Source: Isoetes taiwanensis
Taxonomy: Eukaryota; Streptophyta; Lycopodiopsida; Isoetales; Isoetaceae
Length of the DNA: 64,000 nucleotides
Assembly (NCBI GenBank): GCA_021234155.1
Contig: JAJEKV010000010.1
Coordinates: 8,417,185 to 8,481,184 of the forward strand
Direction: 5' to 3'
In this document: positions 21,480 to 32,059 of the stretch, piece by piece
Position numbering within the stretch: the first letter of the stretch is position 1
Layout: each line of letters opens with the position of its first letter
Translations under genes and position numbers: made by a program
The notes under the pieces: model-generated
Told to the model about the DNA's origin: nothing
Seen by the model: the letters and a program-made list of their open reading frames with translations, nothing else
Database searches by the model: none

Positions 21480-21890
21480 GGCAATCATGTGTTCGGTGCC
21501 CTGGGCTGGAAGCACTGAAACAAAGCTTCTTCTCGATACACTCCTGTCTCTTCTCTTTTGTCAGGCTGTCTAGGATACGCTTCAGTACACTGCCCCCTGA
21601 TTATCCTGCCCCTCCTGCTGTGGAACCTCCTCGATGCCTTGCTGAGGTAGCGGTGGAGGTGGTGGTGGAGCAGGTGCATATTCTTGGGCATTCATCAATG
21701 GGGTGGCCCAGTGGATCAGCTGATGCATCTGGTTCCTCATCTGGACGAGCCTCGCGTTGATTGCTTCCGGCGTCATATCGTCGTTGTTGTCATCCTGATC
21801 ACGTCCGAATAGGTTCCTGGGGATCCAGCGATGTTGGCCGGCGTGGCCTTGGAACCCGGGCGGAGTTCCTTGCTGCAAGGATTGATCATC
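21480..21890 (-). pseudogene. Short gag-like ORF with CCHC zinc knuckle; capsid core missing
   Basis: Minus-strand 21,878-21,582 encodes MQQGTPPGFQGHAGQ... with MTPEAINARLVQMRNQM and a proline run, resembling the N-terminus of chromovirus gag. After one frame change it passes to SVLKRILDSLTKEKR and a zinc knuckle CFQCFQPGHRTHDC (read across neighbouring frames near 21,490-21,530; CX2CX4HX4C). The roughly 250-residue capsid core normally between these parts is absent, which points to an internal deletion. Confidence 0.65.
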
Positions 21891-22078
21891 AACACTTGTT
21901 ATTTGGGTTACACATTAATCATTCCTTCTTACAATTGAATTGTTGTTAGGCGTAAAAGAAATTATATGAAAATTCCACTTACAAGTCAAGATCATGGTAA
22001 GACATTAATTAGTATTTTAGAAATACATTTCATAAATTACATGATAATAGCGAAAAGAGTTACAATACACTTGATTAA

Positions 22079-23600
22079 TTAACAAAACAAGTCTTCCATC
22101 AATGATGTCGCTTGAAGAAGTTCTTGATTTTCTTGAATGTTGTGCCCTTGCCCATGTTCTCGGCGGATTACGGCGTAGATCCTCCCTCCAATGCTCTTGC
22201 TACTGTGGTCTTTGGGAGTTAAGTGCGCTTGCCGCCACCACTTGACAAGTCCGTGCATCCCCGAGGTGGCCCCTTGCGAAAGTCGAGGGCATGAAGGGCT
22301 CTGAGATCTCTTGAAGAGAATCACATGGTCCATCCCGAATTCTATCTGGCGTGGTGTCAGAAGCCCGATAGTGCTATGAGGAGCGCCACCGATTCTTCAC
22401 CCCTTGGGCTGAACTCCTTGTGGAAGACTATCATCATCCTTGGCTAAGGGCGGGAAGATAGTACAGTGATTACCCACAATGCCCCGTGGCTCCGTACTCT
22501 TCCTTTGAAACGCCTCGCCCGAACACATCTATTGCGGTAAGATCTTGGGTCCCTCCACATAGTTGTTCGTTCTCCAAATTGATCTTTGCTAGATGATTAA
22601 GCATGCTCACTGGAAGCGCCAGTCGTGTTGGAGCTTGGGCCTCTTCCGGCTTGTACAACTGCTTTGGATTTCTGAAACTCTTCTTAAGGGATGATGGGTT
22701 CTGCTGCTTGAAACATGTACCTAATCTGTTGATATACACAGATATCCGACATAGTTTCCCCGCATAGGAGTGTGTTTCTCGGCTACCTCCGTGGAATCTC
22801 TTGGTAGGAGTAGTCGATGAAGTCACTACCCTGCTCTTGTGCCATAAGGCTTAGGAGCTCATCGATCTGAGGCCCTCCTCTTGGCAATAGGGAAGGTTAA
22901 GGATGTGGTTGGCGAATATGTACTCCTCCTGCTTGCGTCGGCGATCAGGGGGTGAGGGCGTGATACCCTCTTGGGGTTCAAGTCCCGCCTTAGTGCTTCC
23001 TGTTGTTGAGCTAGGCGCCTCTCCATCCTTCTTGCCTCCCTTATCTCCCCAACTTGGGTTCTCTTCCTCCTCCTCTTAGTAATCCTGCTCAATGCAGCGT
23101 AGGTGCTTGATGTGGAGCCGTGCCTTTCAGTATCGTAGTCTCGATCTCATGGATGCTTATCGAGCTGCCGCTGCCGAGTGTCGAGAGGTGCCAAAATCAA
23201 GGGTTGAATTGGCCTCCCCGGTTGGTTAACTTCCCTATCTTGCATGAACAATGCTAAAAGTGCTTGGCTTGAGAGGTACCTATGCCTATGATGCTTCTGG
23301 GTCATGTAGTCGGGCATGTTTCTGGTTCTATCCCACAACTTGTTCTTGCCCTGGATCCCCACCTATGGCTTGAGCAAGAGAGTCTAGAGAACCCATTTCC
23401 CTCCCTAGGTGGCAAACTAACCGAGGGCAGAATTTGCTGATCATATTGGCACATGATGTGCGTGTAGTAAGGAGTCTGGTTAAGGTGGCATGAAGATCAA
23501 AGAGGTGATCAAAGACATGAAAGGCTTGCTTTCGGCCGAGGGGAATTCCGCGGATGTGATTGGAGTCATTGTACCATCTAACAAAGCTTGATGGCGCCAT
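22079..23600 (-). CDS. Unrecognised ORF upstream of gag, with its own TATA box
   Basis: A coding-like region of about 500 codons in three or four frames on the minus strand. It opens MAPSSFVRWYNDSNH at 23,600, continues WDRTRNMPDYMTQKHHRHR (about 23,330), ISRITKRRRKRTQVGEIR-type basic sequence (about 23,090) and LALPVSMLNHLAKINLENEQ (about 22,620), and ends KWWRQAHLTPKDHS ... EDLFC-stop at 22,079. A TATAAAGG box lies at about 23,711-23,718, some 110 bp before the ATG, suggesting separate transcription. I do not recognise a domain. It could be an extra element gene or a captured host gene. The frame changes may be sequence errors. Confidence 0.45.
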
Positions 23601-23894
23601 TGAGCAAAGATGGCTATGAAAAAAAATGGTTCTTTGGGAATAAGCAAAGTACTAGAAAATGCGCCAAAGGAAAAAGCGATTTTGATGGGGAAAAAAATGA
23701 CAAATGAGGCCCTTTATAGACTAGGAATGCCTGCGGGTTACGTGCACAAAGGTTCTTAATGGGAGAAGACCTCAAATCTATGGCCATGGGTGTCCAAATG
23801 AACTACCATGAAGTGCAATTCTAAGCAAAACAAAGCAAGAAACACTACATGGCGGTTTTGTTGGGTCAAAATTAGTCAAATTGGGCAATTTTAG

Positions 23895-24180
23895 GCGAAA
23901 TCGAGTGGCGTCGCGAGAATTAGCTCTGCGTCGGGGTGTGAGTGGTTTTTTCGATGCGACCCGGTTCCAGGTCATTCTATTCTATGAAAGGTTTTTGGGA
24001 ATTTGAACATCCTAACATGACTTTTTCACATGATTCTAACCTAACTAGCAACTTTTCTTACTTAATTGGGACACCTATAAGTATCAAAATGCGAAATCGG
24101 TGGCGTCGCGAGAAATGGCTCTGCTTGGCCAGGGTGGCGAGCATGTTTTTTAGATCGCGACCAGTTTCGCCGGTTTGGCC
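23895..24180. repeat. Imperfect direct repeat containing GTGGCGTCGCGAGAA
   Basis: Two copies of AAATCG[A]GTGGCGTCGCGAGAA..TGGCTCTGC...GCGACC, about 23,898-23,965 and 24,092-24,165, roughly 195 bp apart in the spacer between the two extra ORFs. Confidence 0.6.
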
Positions 24181-24399
24181 ATTTTTTGACTAATTTAGGC
24201 TAGGATTTCTAACTAATTAATTTTCCTTTCAACATCCCAATTATAATGGTTAAAACTAAAGTAAAAATTGAGCTATTTAAACACATTTTTATACATAATT
24301 GAAATTACTTTTCAACAAAATTTTATATTTATAGGAGGAAACTTAACAAATGCGTTAATTTACAAAAAGTTCATCCTCAAGTTCCTTGCCGGATCGGCT

Positions 24400-25461
24400 T
24401 GGCATAAGTGTATGTCCTTGGGCATCGGGGTCACCCTCTTGGCGTGGATCGTATGAGAGAGGTTCCCTTCCCTCAAACAAGCTGGGTGAGTTCGGCCTCG
24501 GCTGACTACACCCGCAACACCCTTGTGGTCGGCGATGTCACCCTATAGTGGGTGGCGAACTCACGCATCACCTCTACGGCGCCTTTCGAGCGGTGCCTTC
24601 CCTAATCGGGGAGATTAGTGCCTTTGTTGGAAGTGCTTAATCTCCGGAAGACCGCGGGGTGTATCGAATTAGGCCCTTGGTGGACCTTCTTACGGCTTCT
24701 CCGTGGCGGCGGCGGCGGCTTGGGCTGGTTCTTTGGTGGCCGGCCCCCCTCCACGGTGCGTTGGACGTTTTGCCGGCAGTACCAATCATTATACCTCGTC
24801 CACCGACGGAGGTATTCCTGGTATGCTTTGGCGGCGTCGAGCGGGCGTTCCTCTCCTTTATGGCGAGCGGGCCTTCGCCACATACTACTTCTTGATCACC
24901 TTAGGTGGCTTTCGGGCCCTGCTTGGGTAAAGGTGGTCTTGGGTCAGCGCCCTCCTCCTGCTCCTCTTCCTCTTCAACCTCCTCTTCTACCTCCTCCCGC
25001 TGCGGTTCTTCAATAACGACGGTCGTGCGAGGCCGGTCGTTCCTTCTCTTACGTTCTTCTCTCTTGCTCCCGCAGCTCTGGCTCCGTTCCCTCTTCTTCC
25101 CTAGCTGCCCTCTTCGTCGGCCCTTTCGGCAACCTTCTCCTTGCCCTTCTTCTTGGCCTTTGAAGGGCCGCCTCTTAGTGCGGTGTTGGGGTTGCTCTTC
25201 CACGTTCTTCCGCCCCGGTGTCCAGAAAGCCCGAGTGGCCGAGTTCTCGGTTCTGCGGGTGCACAGCGGTGGCGAGCCTCTTCTGGCGAGTGCGTTACGC
25301 TTCGTGGTAGGTGAAGCTCTAGTGGAGGAAACTCCTCTTAAGCCCTTCTTAGGTCGGAGGTGCTCAAGATTTTCTTAAGTGTGGTGTCCATTTGCTACTG
25401 CGCCATCGAGGCGTGGGTGCATTTCGCCGAACTTCTGGTATGCTTGGTTCTTGCCATACTT
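24400..25461 (-). CDS. First ORF of the gypsy element: H3-tail-like start, then basic and acidic regions
   Basis: The minus-strand ATG at 25,461 begins MARTKHTRSSAK, close to the first residues of histone H3 (MARTKQTARKS). After frame changes the sequence becomes strongly basic (FKGQEEGQGEGCRKGRRRGQ, KKRERSQSCGSKREERKRRN), then acidic (EVEEEVEEEEEQEEGAD), then AAKAYQEYLRRWTRYNDWYC and a proline-rich stretch near 24,700. No standard gag motif is visible. It is the first ORF after the PBS (ATG about 570 bp inside the LTR). The same position in a second element of the family (44,704) also starts with an H3-like peptide. Function unknown; chromatin or nucleosome interaction is a hypothesis from the mimic. 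Confidence 0.5.
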
Positions 25462-25997
25462 AACGGTAGGGAAAACAGATGACGTAAGGCTGATCAAGAG
25501 AGGTAGGGTGGAGGGAAGGTTTGGAGGGAAATGAGGTGGCAAGACTATTTAAAAAGGAAGGGTCCCTGGGAATATTCTCCTACCATTAATAGGCCTACTT
25601 ATTAGCCCCCCCTATTAATTACACCATAGTACCCTTAACATTAGTATATGTTTAATTCTTAATACACATAAAAATTCGTATTATACCTTTAGAATTTCAA
25701 ATTTCCTAATAGTTTGAAGTATTAATTATAGATTTGCGCCATTTTTCACCCAGGCCTCCGATTGGCATGATTCTTCGACCCATTTTAGGTGAAATTTGAT
25801 GCAGATGCATAATTTTTTCTCCAAATTTACTAGAAGGTAGATTTGACTCATTCTTTCAACTTAGCCTAATCTCGAGCTCCTACCTAGGGAAAAAAAAAAA
25901 AAAAAAAAATTCTCATTTTAGAGGCTCGATGGTGGAAATTTCTATTTCCCACCCTATATGGCTTGTTAGACTACTTTCATGGTTATGGTCGGTGCTA
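25462..25997 (-). other. 5' untranslated leader of the gypsy element
   Basis: No ORF. It contains AT-rich sequence, a run of about 20 A at 25,890-25,910 and TTTTTAAATAG (minus) near 25,545. An A-run plus ATTTT[A/C]GAGG phrase also occurs in the leader of the related element near 45,220-45,245. Confidence 0.6.
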
Positions 25998-26017
25998 GTT
26001 CTTGGTCAACCAAGAAC
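25998..26017 (-). promoter_or_regulatory. 20-bp palindrome beside the PBS
   Basis: GTTCTTGGTCAACCAAGAAC is a palindrome three bases from the PBS. The related element at 45,317-45,336 has GATCTTGGTCAACCAAGATC: the second and second-last bases both change, preserving pairing. In RNA it could form an 8-bp stem with a 4-nt loop or act as a self-complementary dimerisation site. Confidence 0.75.
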
Positions 26018-26020
26018 ATG

Positions 26021-26032
26021 GCTCTGATACCA
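26021..26032 (-). promoter_or_regulatory. Primer binding site for initiator-Met tRNA
   Basis: The minus strand reads TGGTATCAGAGC followed by CA, complementary to the 3' end of plant initiator methionine tRNA. One base separates it from the inner end of the 5' LTR. Confidence 0.95.
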
Positions 26033-26033
26033 T

Positions 26034-27680
26034 TGTGGCGCTCCACCTGCTAAATATCGACGGCCGTACACTTGGCTTGGCGGAAATCCCCGTCGGCTCG
26101 ACAACGCCGCCTGAGGCCCTCCGTCTATCCCTCTGGAGATGATAGTAGTGCGGGTGGGGTTTCTGAAGTGTCTTCGTGCCCCCTTCCCCTAGGGGCTCCT
26201 ATCACTGGTGAAGCATAACATCGTCGAGAACTAGCAATACAAAGCAACATAACATACTACCTCGGGGTAGCTCATCCCACATCCATAGATGCAAAGAACA
26301 TAATCGCATATGCCATAAAACATGAGAGCTCCTACCCGTGGCTCCGACACATAGGGAAGTCGGCCCGACGGGCTAGGCCTCAAGATAGATCGGACCAGAA
26401 TCATAACAATGGCGGGGCTGGCATAAGACAATAGCTAGGGTTGACCACTCCATCCGCCCCTCACATTGCATACTTTGCCGATGGGCTAGATCGAGGCTCT
26501 GCTATGACTCTAACCTTAGGATCACGCAATCCCATGGCATCACCCATTGGGACTACTCGAGTTGCATCTCCCCGGTCCGGTAGAGGTAGGAAGGGTTGCA
26601 TCTCCCCTTCCCGAGGGTCTAGAGGCTCCGCAGGCGACTAGAGAATCGTGGCGACACCCGATTATTGCCGTGAACCCTCAAAACAAGAGCCAAGCTGCGA
26701 CACTTGCAACTCTTGAGAGGCGGGCAACACCATTGCCCGGGGAGGTGTCGGACCCATGCCCGACCCACACAGTGGCCAGACCATAAGCCTAGTCCACTAT
26801 GGGATCCCCGTAGCCCCCACTTTCGGCAGGATCCTCCCCCCATCTTGCCTCTAGCCCGTTGTGTAGTCTTGAGTCACATCATAGCATCCATAGCCGGTGG
26901 GTTCCTATGCCTGAGGCCGCATATAATAGGAACTAAGGGATCTACACTAGGAGCATACTACATATGGCCCTAGGTCTCTACCCCCCTTCCCAACACAAGA
27001 GGTGCAGCATGATCGACCAAACAACATACATATCACTTCATGAACAATATCATATGAACATCTTAACCTAATCATACATATCTAACTATCAGTTAGGGTT
27101 CCTTGATTAGGGTTCAAGATGTTCAACAATGGATCTAGGGTGGCTCTACTCTAGACACAATATACTAGCCCACCTGGAATGCTAACTTCCAGATGAACTA
27201 ACATGAACTCTACTCAACCTACCTCCTCCAGAAGCGCTTCCTCCCATCCCTGGCGTCTCCATACTCCTTGACGTGGTTCGATGTCCTGCTCCCTCAACGA
27301 TCATACACACCTCCCAGGGGCTGCTGCTCCAGGCTAGGCTATGACGAACGGTGCTCGAAACGGGGTTTCGGGCACTTAGGTGAGAGCTCAGGTGCTAGGT
27401 CAGGGAAAAAGGGCCTAGGGTTAGGGTTAGAGCTAATATAGGTGTGAGTCCACATGGGATGCCACGTGGCACCACTAGGATGAGGCCGTGTGGCGGTTGC
27501 CCAATAGGATAAGGCCATGTGGAAATGGGTCTTATCCTAAGGTTATCTAAGTTAAACAATTAACTTAGATGTGCACCCCTTGCCACATTCAAGTGCATAC
27601 AAGGCTACCTAGGTAGGCTTGTATGGTGACGGGTCCAGGAATATACGTATTTATAGCGTATATTCCCCTGGAACGTCACA
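26034..27680 (-). repeat. 5' LTR of the gypsy element
   Basis: 1,647 bp, homologous end to end with 13117-14768. On the minus strand it starts TGTGACGTTCC and ends GGAGCGCCACA; the inner terminus reads GCCACA here and GTCACA in the other LTR. A CTATAAATA box lies within 30 bp of its outer end inside an inverted repeat. Confidence 0.95.
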
Positions 27681-27685
27681 GCCAT
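27681..27685. repeat. Right target-site duplication GCCAT
   Basis: Matches 13112-13116 and directly abuts the ACGTCACA end of the right LTR. Confidence 0.95.
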
Positions 27686-28064
27686 TTTCCGTGGCATTCT
27701 GCAATTGTTGAAAGGCCATGGTATTACATATGGTTTTGCATGGTTTAAGGGAGTATTCATATACCTAAATAGTATTTTGATGATGTCAATAAATAGGTTT
27801 TGGAGTTTTTATGGTTTTGGTTTGTTTTTAGGGTTATTTTTGGTAGGTTTTTAGCAAGGCAGGGCGGCGTGGCTATGGCCTAGGAGTTTCGCCAGGAGCC
27901 ATATTTCAGAGATATTTTGTATAGGGTGATGGCATCCACTGCCATAGGGTTAGGAAGACATGGCAATCGGAAGCTCATGGCGATGGCGCCAGTTTACACC
28001 ATACCTATCATTCAGTTACAACAGATTCTATGATTCCTTCTTGGCATACACAGAGCATATATGA

Positions 28065-28146
28065 AGATTTCTAGGAGCCCTGATTCTGGATGCAAATGCT
28101 CACGGAGATTTGTAGGAGCCCTGATTGTGGATGCAGATACTCGTGA
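28065..28146 (+). repeat. 41-bp tandem duplication
   Basis: AGATTT[C/G]TAGGAGCCCTGAT... is repeated at 28065 and 28106 with about six differences. Confidence 0.8.
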
Positions 28147-28984
28147 GCGCCCTTCCTTCATGGACATATCTCTGTTGTTTTTGCAGGGACCAAGTTTCTA
28201 CTGGTTTCTTTGAGGTCTTATTTTGAGGGCGTCCATTTGTGCTTTTAGAAGAGGAGGACAATTGTTGTATTTGTGGAAAATGGAAGAATTATGTCTCTGG
28301 TTTCATTTTGGTTATCGGAGGCAAGTTTTTGTTATCATGCCCATTCCATGCAAGGCAGGTCCAGCAAGCTCTGTGCAAGAAAATATGACTGTTTCTGTTG
28401 TTTGTGTTGTCATATGTTGCAGTCTGCTATGCAACTCCTTGCACAAGTGCAGTTTGTTTGAGAAAGGCCAAGTTTTTGTGCCTACATTCTCTGCCAATAT
28501 TTTGTAATGACGAATATGAAATGCAATTTTTCTTTGTAATGTAAGACCTTGTTATGAGTAAATGTTTCTGTCATATTTATTCTTCTAGCTGTGTGTGTTT
28601 GTGCAAGATAGATGCTATGTTCCTCTTCATATTATGTGATTGAATGTGTTGTTTAATTACTACATGATTGACTTTGGAATCATGGCCTTCAAATCATAGA
28701 ATGACGTGGAAAATGGGGTTTGACCCCATCTTCTTTTTGGCACGACTGTCAGGGTTGGAGAATAAGAATATCCACTAGTATATTCCCTGATTAAGGGCCA
28801 GGATGGAACGAGTATGAGAAAAACCACAAATAATGCCAGAGCTAAAAATGAAGTACACAAATTTAAACATGTTTTTCCACTGCATGATAGTTATAAAATA
28901 TGACACCACTAAAATACTAGTGGAAAACCATGAAAAAATAAGATACGTCTTATTTTTAGTTATATTTTCAAACAAGACAAGGTG

Positions 28985-29025
28985 TCTTATTTTATAGCGG
29001 GGGAAATCCCCGGAATAAAATAAGA
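28985..29025. repeat. Imperfect palindrome, 11-bp outer and 5-bp inner stems
   Basis: TCTTATTTTAT...ATAAAATAAGA encloses CGGGGGAAATCCCCG. The surrounding 200 bp also contain repeated AAGACATGTCTT-like palindromes (28,946 and 29,063), so this may be the centre of a decayed foldback element. Confidence 0.65.
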
Positions 29026-29606
29026 TTCCATTTACAATCTAAACCTATTCGGAATCTAAATAAGACATGTCTTGTTTTCATAGTAGAAAAGTGATTTTCT
29101 TTTCGGAAAATAGGTGGCCAAACATTGTTTGATATGTGACTTTTAGAAATACTACTACCGTGGAAAAAGGGCCTAATACTGGGTGTAATTTCAACACTCC
29201 ATTTTTTGGTCGCCCTAAGGGTTTGCCTTTGGGAGGTGGGTTGATGGAATCCATTTATTTGATGTTGCTTGATGTACCATTTCAAGGGCTCAAATTGAAA
29301 ATCCATGTTGCATTATGTGGCATTAGTGAGGGGCTCCTTTGCCATCCATTAGCAGACGTTATTAGGATGCCTTCTGCCCCTCGGTCCAACCTTGTTTCTG
29401 GCTATGGTTCTCCTCCCCGGCATAGTGAAGCCAATGGCAGACCCCATTCAAGCTCTGCCGCGACATCATTCTTTCTACTCCTATCGGTCGTCTATCATCA
29501 TTCATCCTTTTGCACAGTTTGTTTGGTGGGTTTTTTTCTTCCTCTTTGATGTTGGATTCATCTGTGAAGCGTACACAGCTGCACAAATAGCATCTTAATA
29601 AGTATT

Positions 29607-30190
29607 TGGAATGGGATGCTCCCCCCTTGACATGTGTCACACATGCAATTAGGCATATGCCACACGTGTGGGCTTTAATGCCTCACACTTAACATGTTAG
29701 AATAACATGTTGAAGTCTTTGCCCCCTAGGAGATATATTAAGTGACCAACATAATATATCTAAGGCCATCTAAGGTTCATCGATGGTATTATACCATTAG
29801 TATAATACACCAATTTCCCTCAGGGTTGCCATGCACTGTCATACCTATGGTATGGTCGTACGGCTACCATTTCTTGACTCTCGACATGCAGGCTACTTAC
29901 ATGGCATAAATGTGTTGAGTCATTCAGCTCCTACTCTTGTACATACCATCTTGGTGACTATTATGACATGGCAATATAATATACATATTCCTAGTCTATA
30001 TTATGTTGGAACGTCACATTCTCTCCACCTTGAATTGATGATGTCCTTAGCATCACGCATCTCCAACCTTAAAATCTTGCACTATTTTTACAACATAATT
30101 AAGGCAATTAGTTCTGATAGTAAAAATACATTTTCTCTAGGCTTTAACAATATTTAACAAATTTATATACTTTTTAGTGCGATTATATAA
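29607..30190 (-). mobile_element. Gypsy LTR fragment with polypurine tract and internal 3' end
   Basis: The right part ends GGAACGTCACA at 30,018 exactly like the LTRs of the complete element, followed by TTCTCTCCACC (polypurine tract on the minus strand) and GATGATGTCCTTAGCATC, matching AATGCTGTCCTCAGCATT just inside the complete element. So 29,607-30,018 is a diverged 3' LTR and 30,019-30,190 a remnant of the internal region. The element is truncated at about 30,190. Confidence 0.75.
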
Positions 30191-30230
30191 ACTAGCAAGA
30201 GGCACACCAGAAGACTTTGGCAAGGTAAGA
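30190..30230 (+). repeat. Direct repeat, copy 1 (partner at 34,356)
   Basis: AACTAGCAAGAGGCACACC followed by AGAAG[A/G]CTTT[G/A]GCAAGGTAAG recurs at about 34,356-34,395. The copies flank 4.1 kb and begin exactly where the LTR remnant ends. Confidence 0.8.
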
Positions 30231-31310
30231 TTTGTTAGGTTTATGGTTATTTATATGTTTGTGGCTTTTTTATTCATTGTTTATGTTTCTACGTTTTAAG
30301 GTAGCAGTTTGAAGGACATCGATTAGCTTACGTGCTTTTGCATAGTTGATATGCATGTGATATGTTTTTTTGTCACATCATTGAACGAAAGAAGTGTGCA
30401 ACCACATGTAGAATAATTTACATTTGTTCAAACTAAATGATATCAACAAAGTCGTTGGCAATATTTTCTCATGTATATTTATTTATTACGGCCATGAAAT
30501 ACAACTATAGTTTTAGGCACTACTCCAGACCTCTAGCCTCTAGCAAGATAAATGTTGTTTTAAATAGATTGTGTATGAATGGATCCTATACTTAGGGGTA
30601 GACATTGGCTTTTCAACATCCAAAGTCAAATGTACAAAGTTATTGACATTATAGCAAAATGAACTTTAAACATTAGACTCTACTCGGGTGGCGGGTGAGT
30701 TGTTTGAATAACAGGAATAGAAATGCTCAGTTGCATGCAAGAAGTGGAATTCAGCTTACAAGGTTTCTTTAGGCTTGAATACAAATCGAGCGGGAATAGA
30801 ATGTGTTTGTTGGTGTTGACATACAATCTGTTATTTCCACATTGTTCTATTATTTATGAGCTGATTTGACAATCAAGATCCGCAACAAGAATGCATGGCA
30901 GCAACAACTTTGTTTTGTAGAACACAACTGTGTAAAATAATTTTGATACAATTAGCTTCGCATATTATTATTCATCATTACTTGAAGGTGTTAAAAATGT
31001 GCATGGAACTGTTTTATCTGCATTCTCACTGCGTAAATTTCAAGCTTCAGGCCAGTCCTTGGTATACAAGTGGAGGATTATTGCCAGATTTTTTTGGCCA
31101 ATAAAACTTGTATTATCCTGTAAAGCTCTACTCTCCCAAATTCTCTGCATCATAATATGACCACTGTGTAAGTGATGTTGTGCAACATTTTGAGAAATCA
31201 TTTCTATATATTGGAACAATTCTAATAAATGTTAGTAATGGACAGTTGAGTGTGTGGCATATATTGGGCACTAATAACAGAAAACCACCAGAAAGTAATC
31301 TAAAGTAATC
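30231..31310. other. AT-rich intergenic DNA
   Basis: No recognisable gene, repeat or element. Confidence 0.5.
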
Positions 31311-31313
31311 TGC

Positions 31314-31640
31314 ATGAGCAAAGAGGCAGCATATTTTAACTATGAGGTAGGGATGTTTCTTTTGGTTGCTAAGCAGAAACTATCATCAATGGCACCCAGT
31401 TGCATCTCCTGCTTCATGATGGTGGGTGATGAAAAGACTTACCTTCTTAAACATCTAACAGGACCGCTACTTGATGTGGCTGGTGGACGTTGCAGTGATG
31501 GGGTGTGGATGACAGTGCACATGGTTGGCAACCGTATGTATATAATTCTAGACTTTGAAGGTCTACAAATAATTAGTCAAAACTGTACGCAATTCGATGG
31601 CAAACAACAAGTACATTTACAACTGCAAGCCCTTCAATAG
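31314..31640 (+). pseudogene. VLIG/GVIN-like large GTPase, G-domain fragment
   Basis: The frame contains VGDEKTYLLKHLTGPLLDV, then AGGRCSDGVWMTV and MYIILDFEGL. In very large inducible GTPases this corresponds to the P-loop region (normally with a lysine-serine pair before YLLNHL), the GGRCTDGVW switch block and the G3 motif DFEG. Such proteins are established in animals; related plant genes are known to me mainly from non-seed plants. Only about 60 residues of the G domain are recognisable. Similarity stops right after DFEGL, and the glycine-lysine of the P-loop looks degraded. It is a short relic or one exon of a lost gene; no other GTPase motif is seen nearby. Confidence 0.6.
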
Positions 31641-32059
31641 CTCTTCTTCAGCTGCTAAATGCTAGTTCTTCAGTACCTTTCTTCAATTGCTAAATTAATG
31701 TTACTGTGTTATTAGTACAAATTGCAAACTTTCTCTTTAGAAAAGCTAAAGAAAGCAGTCTTATTCATTGACAGAGATCTTTGGAAAAAGGTAACGGCTC
31801 AAACATGTTACTATACGATCAGATGCTCGTCCTTAGGACCAAGTAGTTAGTTAGAAATTTAGGTGTTCTGAAGCTATTTTGGCTGCTATTGGCAGAGTGT
31901 CAGCTGGATTAGAGTAAATTAGCAATCGCTTTCAGACATAAAATTCTATTGATAAAAAAACCATAATAATAGAGAGGTAAATTTCAAATGCTGAGTCTGA
32001 ACATGTCCAATGCTAACTTCATTGGTTCTACAGACATGGAAGGACTGCCAATTCTGGAA

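Larger units (their letters stand above)
13117..27680 (-). mobile_element. Complete Ty3/gypsy chromovirus on the minus strand, 14.56 kb
   Basis: Two LTRs (13117-14768 and 26034-27680) with TG...CA ends are flanked by identical 5-bp duplications GCCAT. On the minus strand the order is 5'LTR, PBS complementary to initiator-Met tRNA (26032-26021), extra ORF region, gag, protease, RT, RNase H, integrase, chromodomain, polypurine tract and 3'LTR, which is the gypsy order with a chromovirus signature. The element is unusually long for two reasons: about 3.5 kb of coding-like DNA precedes gag, and a 2.34 kb insertion splits RT. All pol domains carry frame breaks, so this copy cannot make a full polyprotein as written, although some breaks may be sequencing error. 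Confidence 0.96.
27686..29606. other. Low-copy DNA, no gene recognised
   Basis: Only short ORFs, the longest 28,223-28,507 and 29,136-29,549 on the plus strand, neither with a known motif. It contains a tandem duplication and a hairpin listed separately. Because the LTR element inserted at 13,116, this is the right-hand continuation of the sequence left of 13,112. Confidence 0.4.

Noticed and set aside
24905-25378. 157-aa plus-strand ORF rich in Ser, Leu and Arg
   Set aside because: Shadow of the basic and acidic minus-strand ORF of the gypsy element.
26021-26032. GCTCTGATACCA resembling a tRNA 3' end
   Set aside because: No tRNA body surrounds it; it is the primer binding site next to the LTR. 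The same holds for 45,340-45,351.
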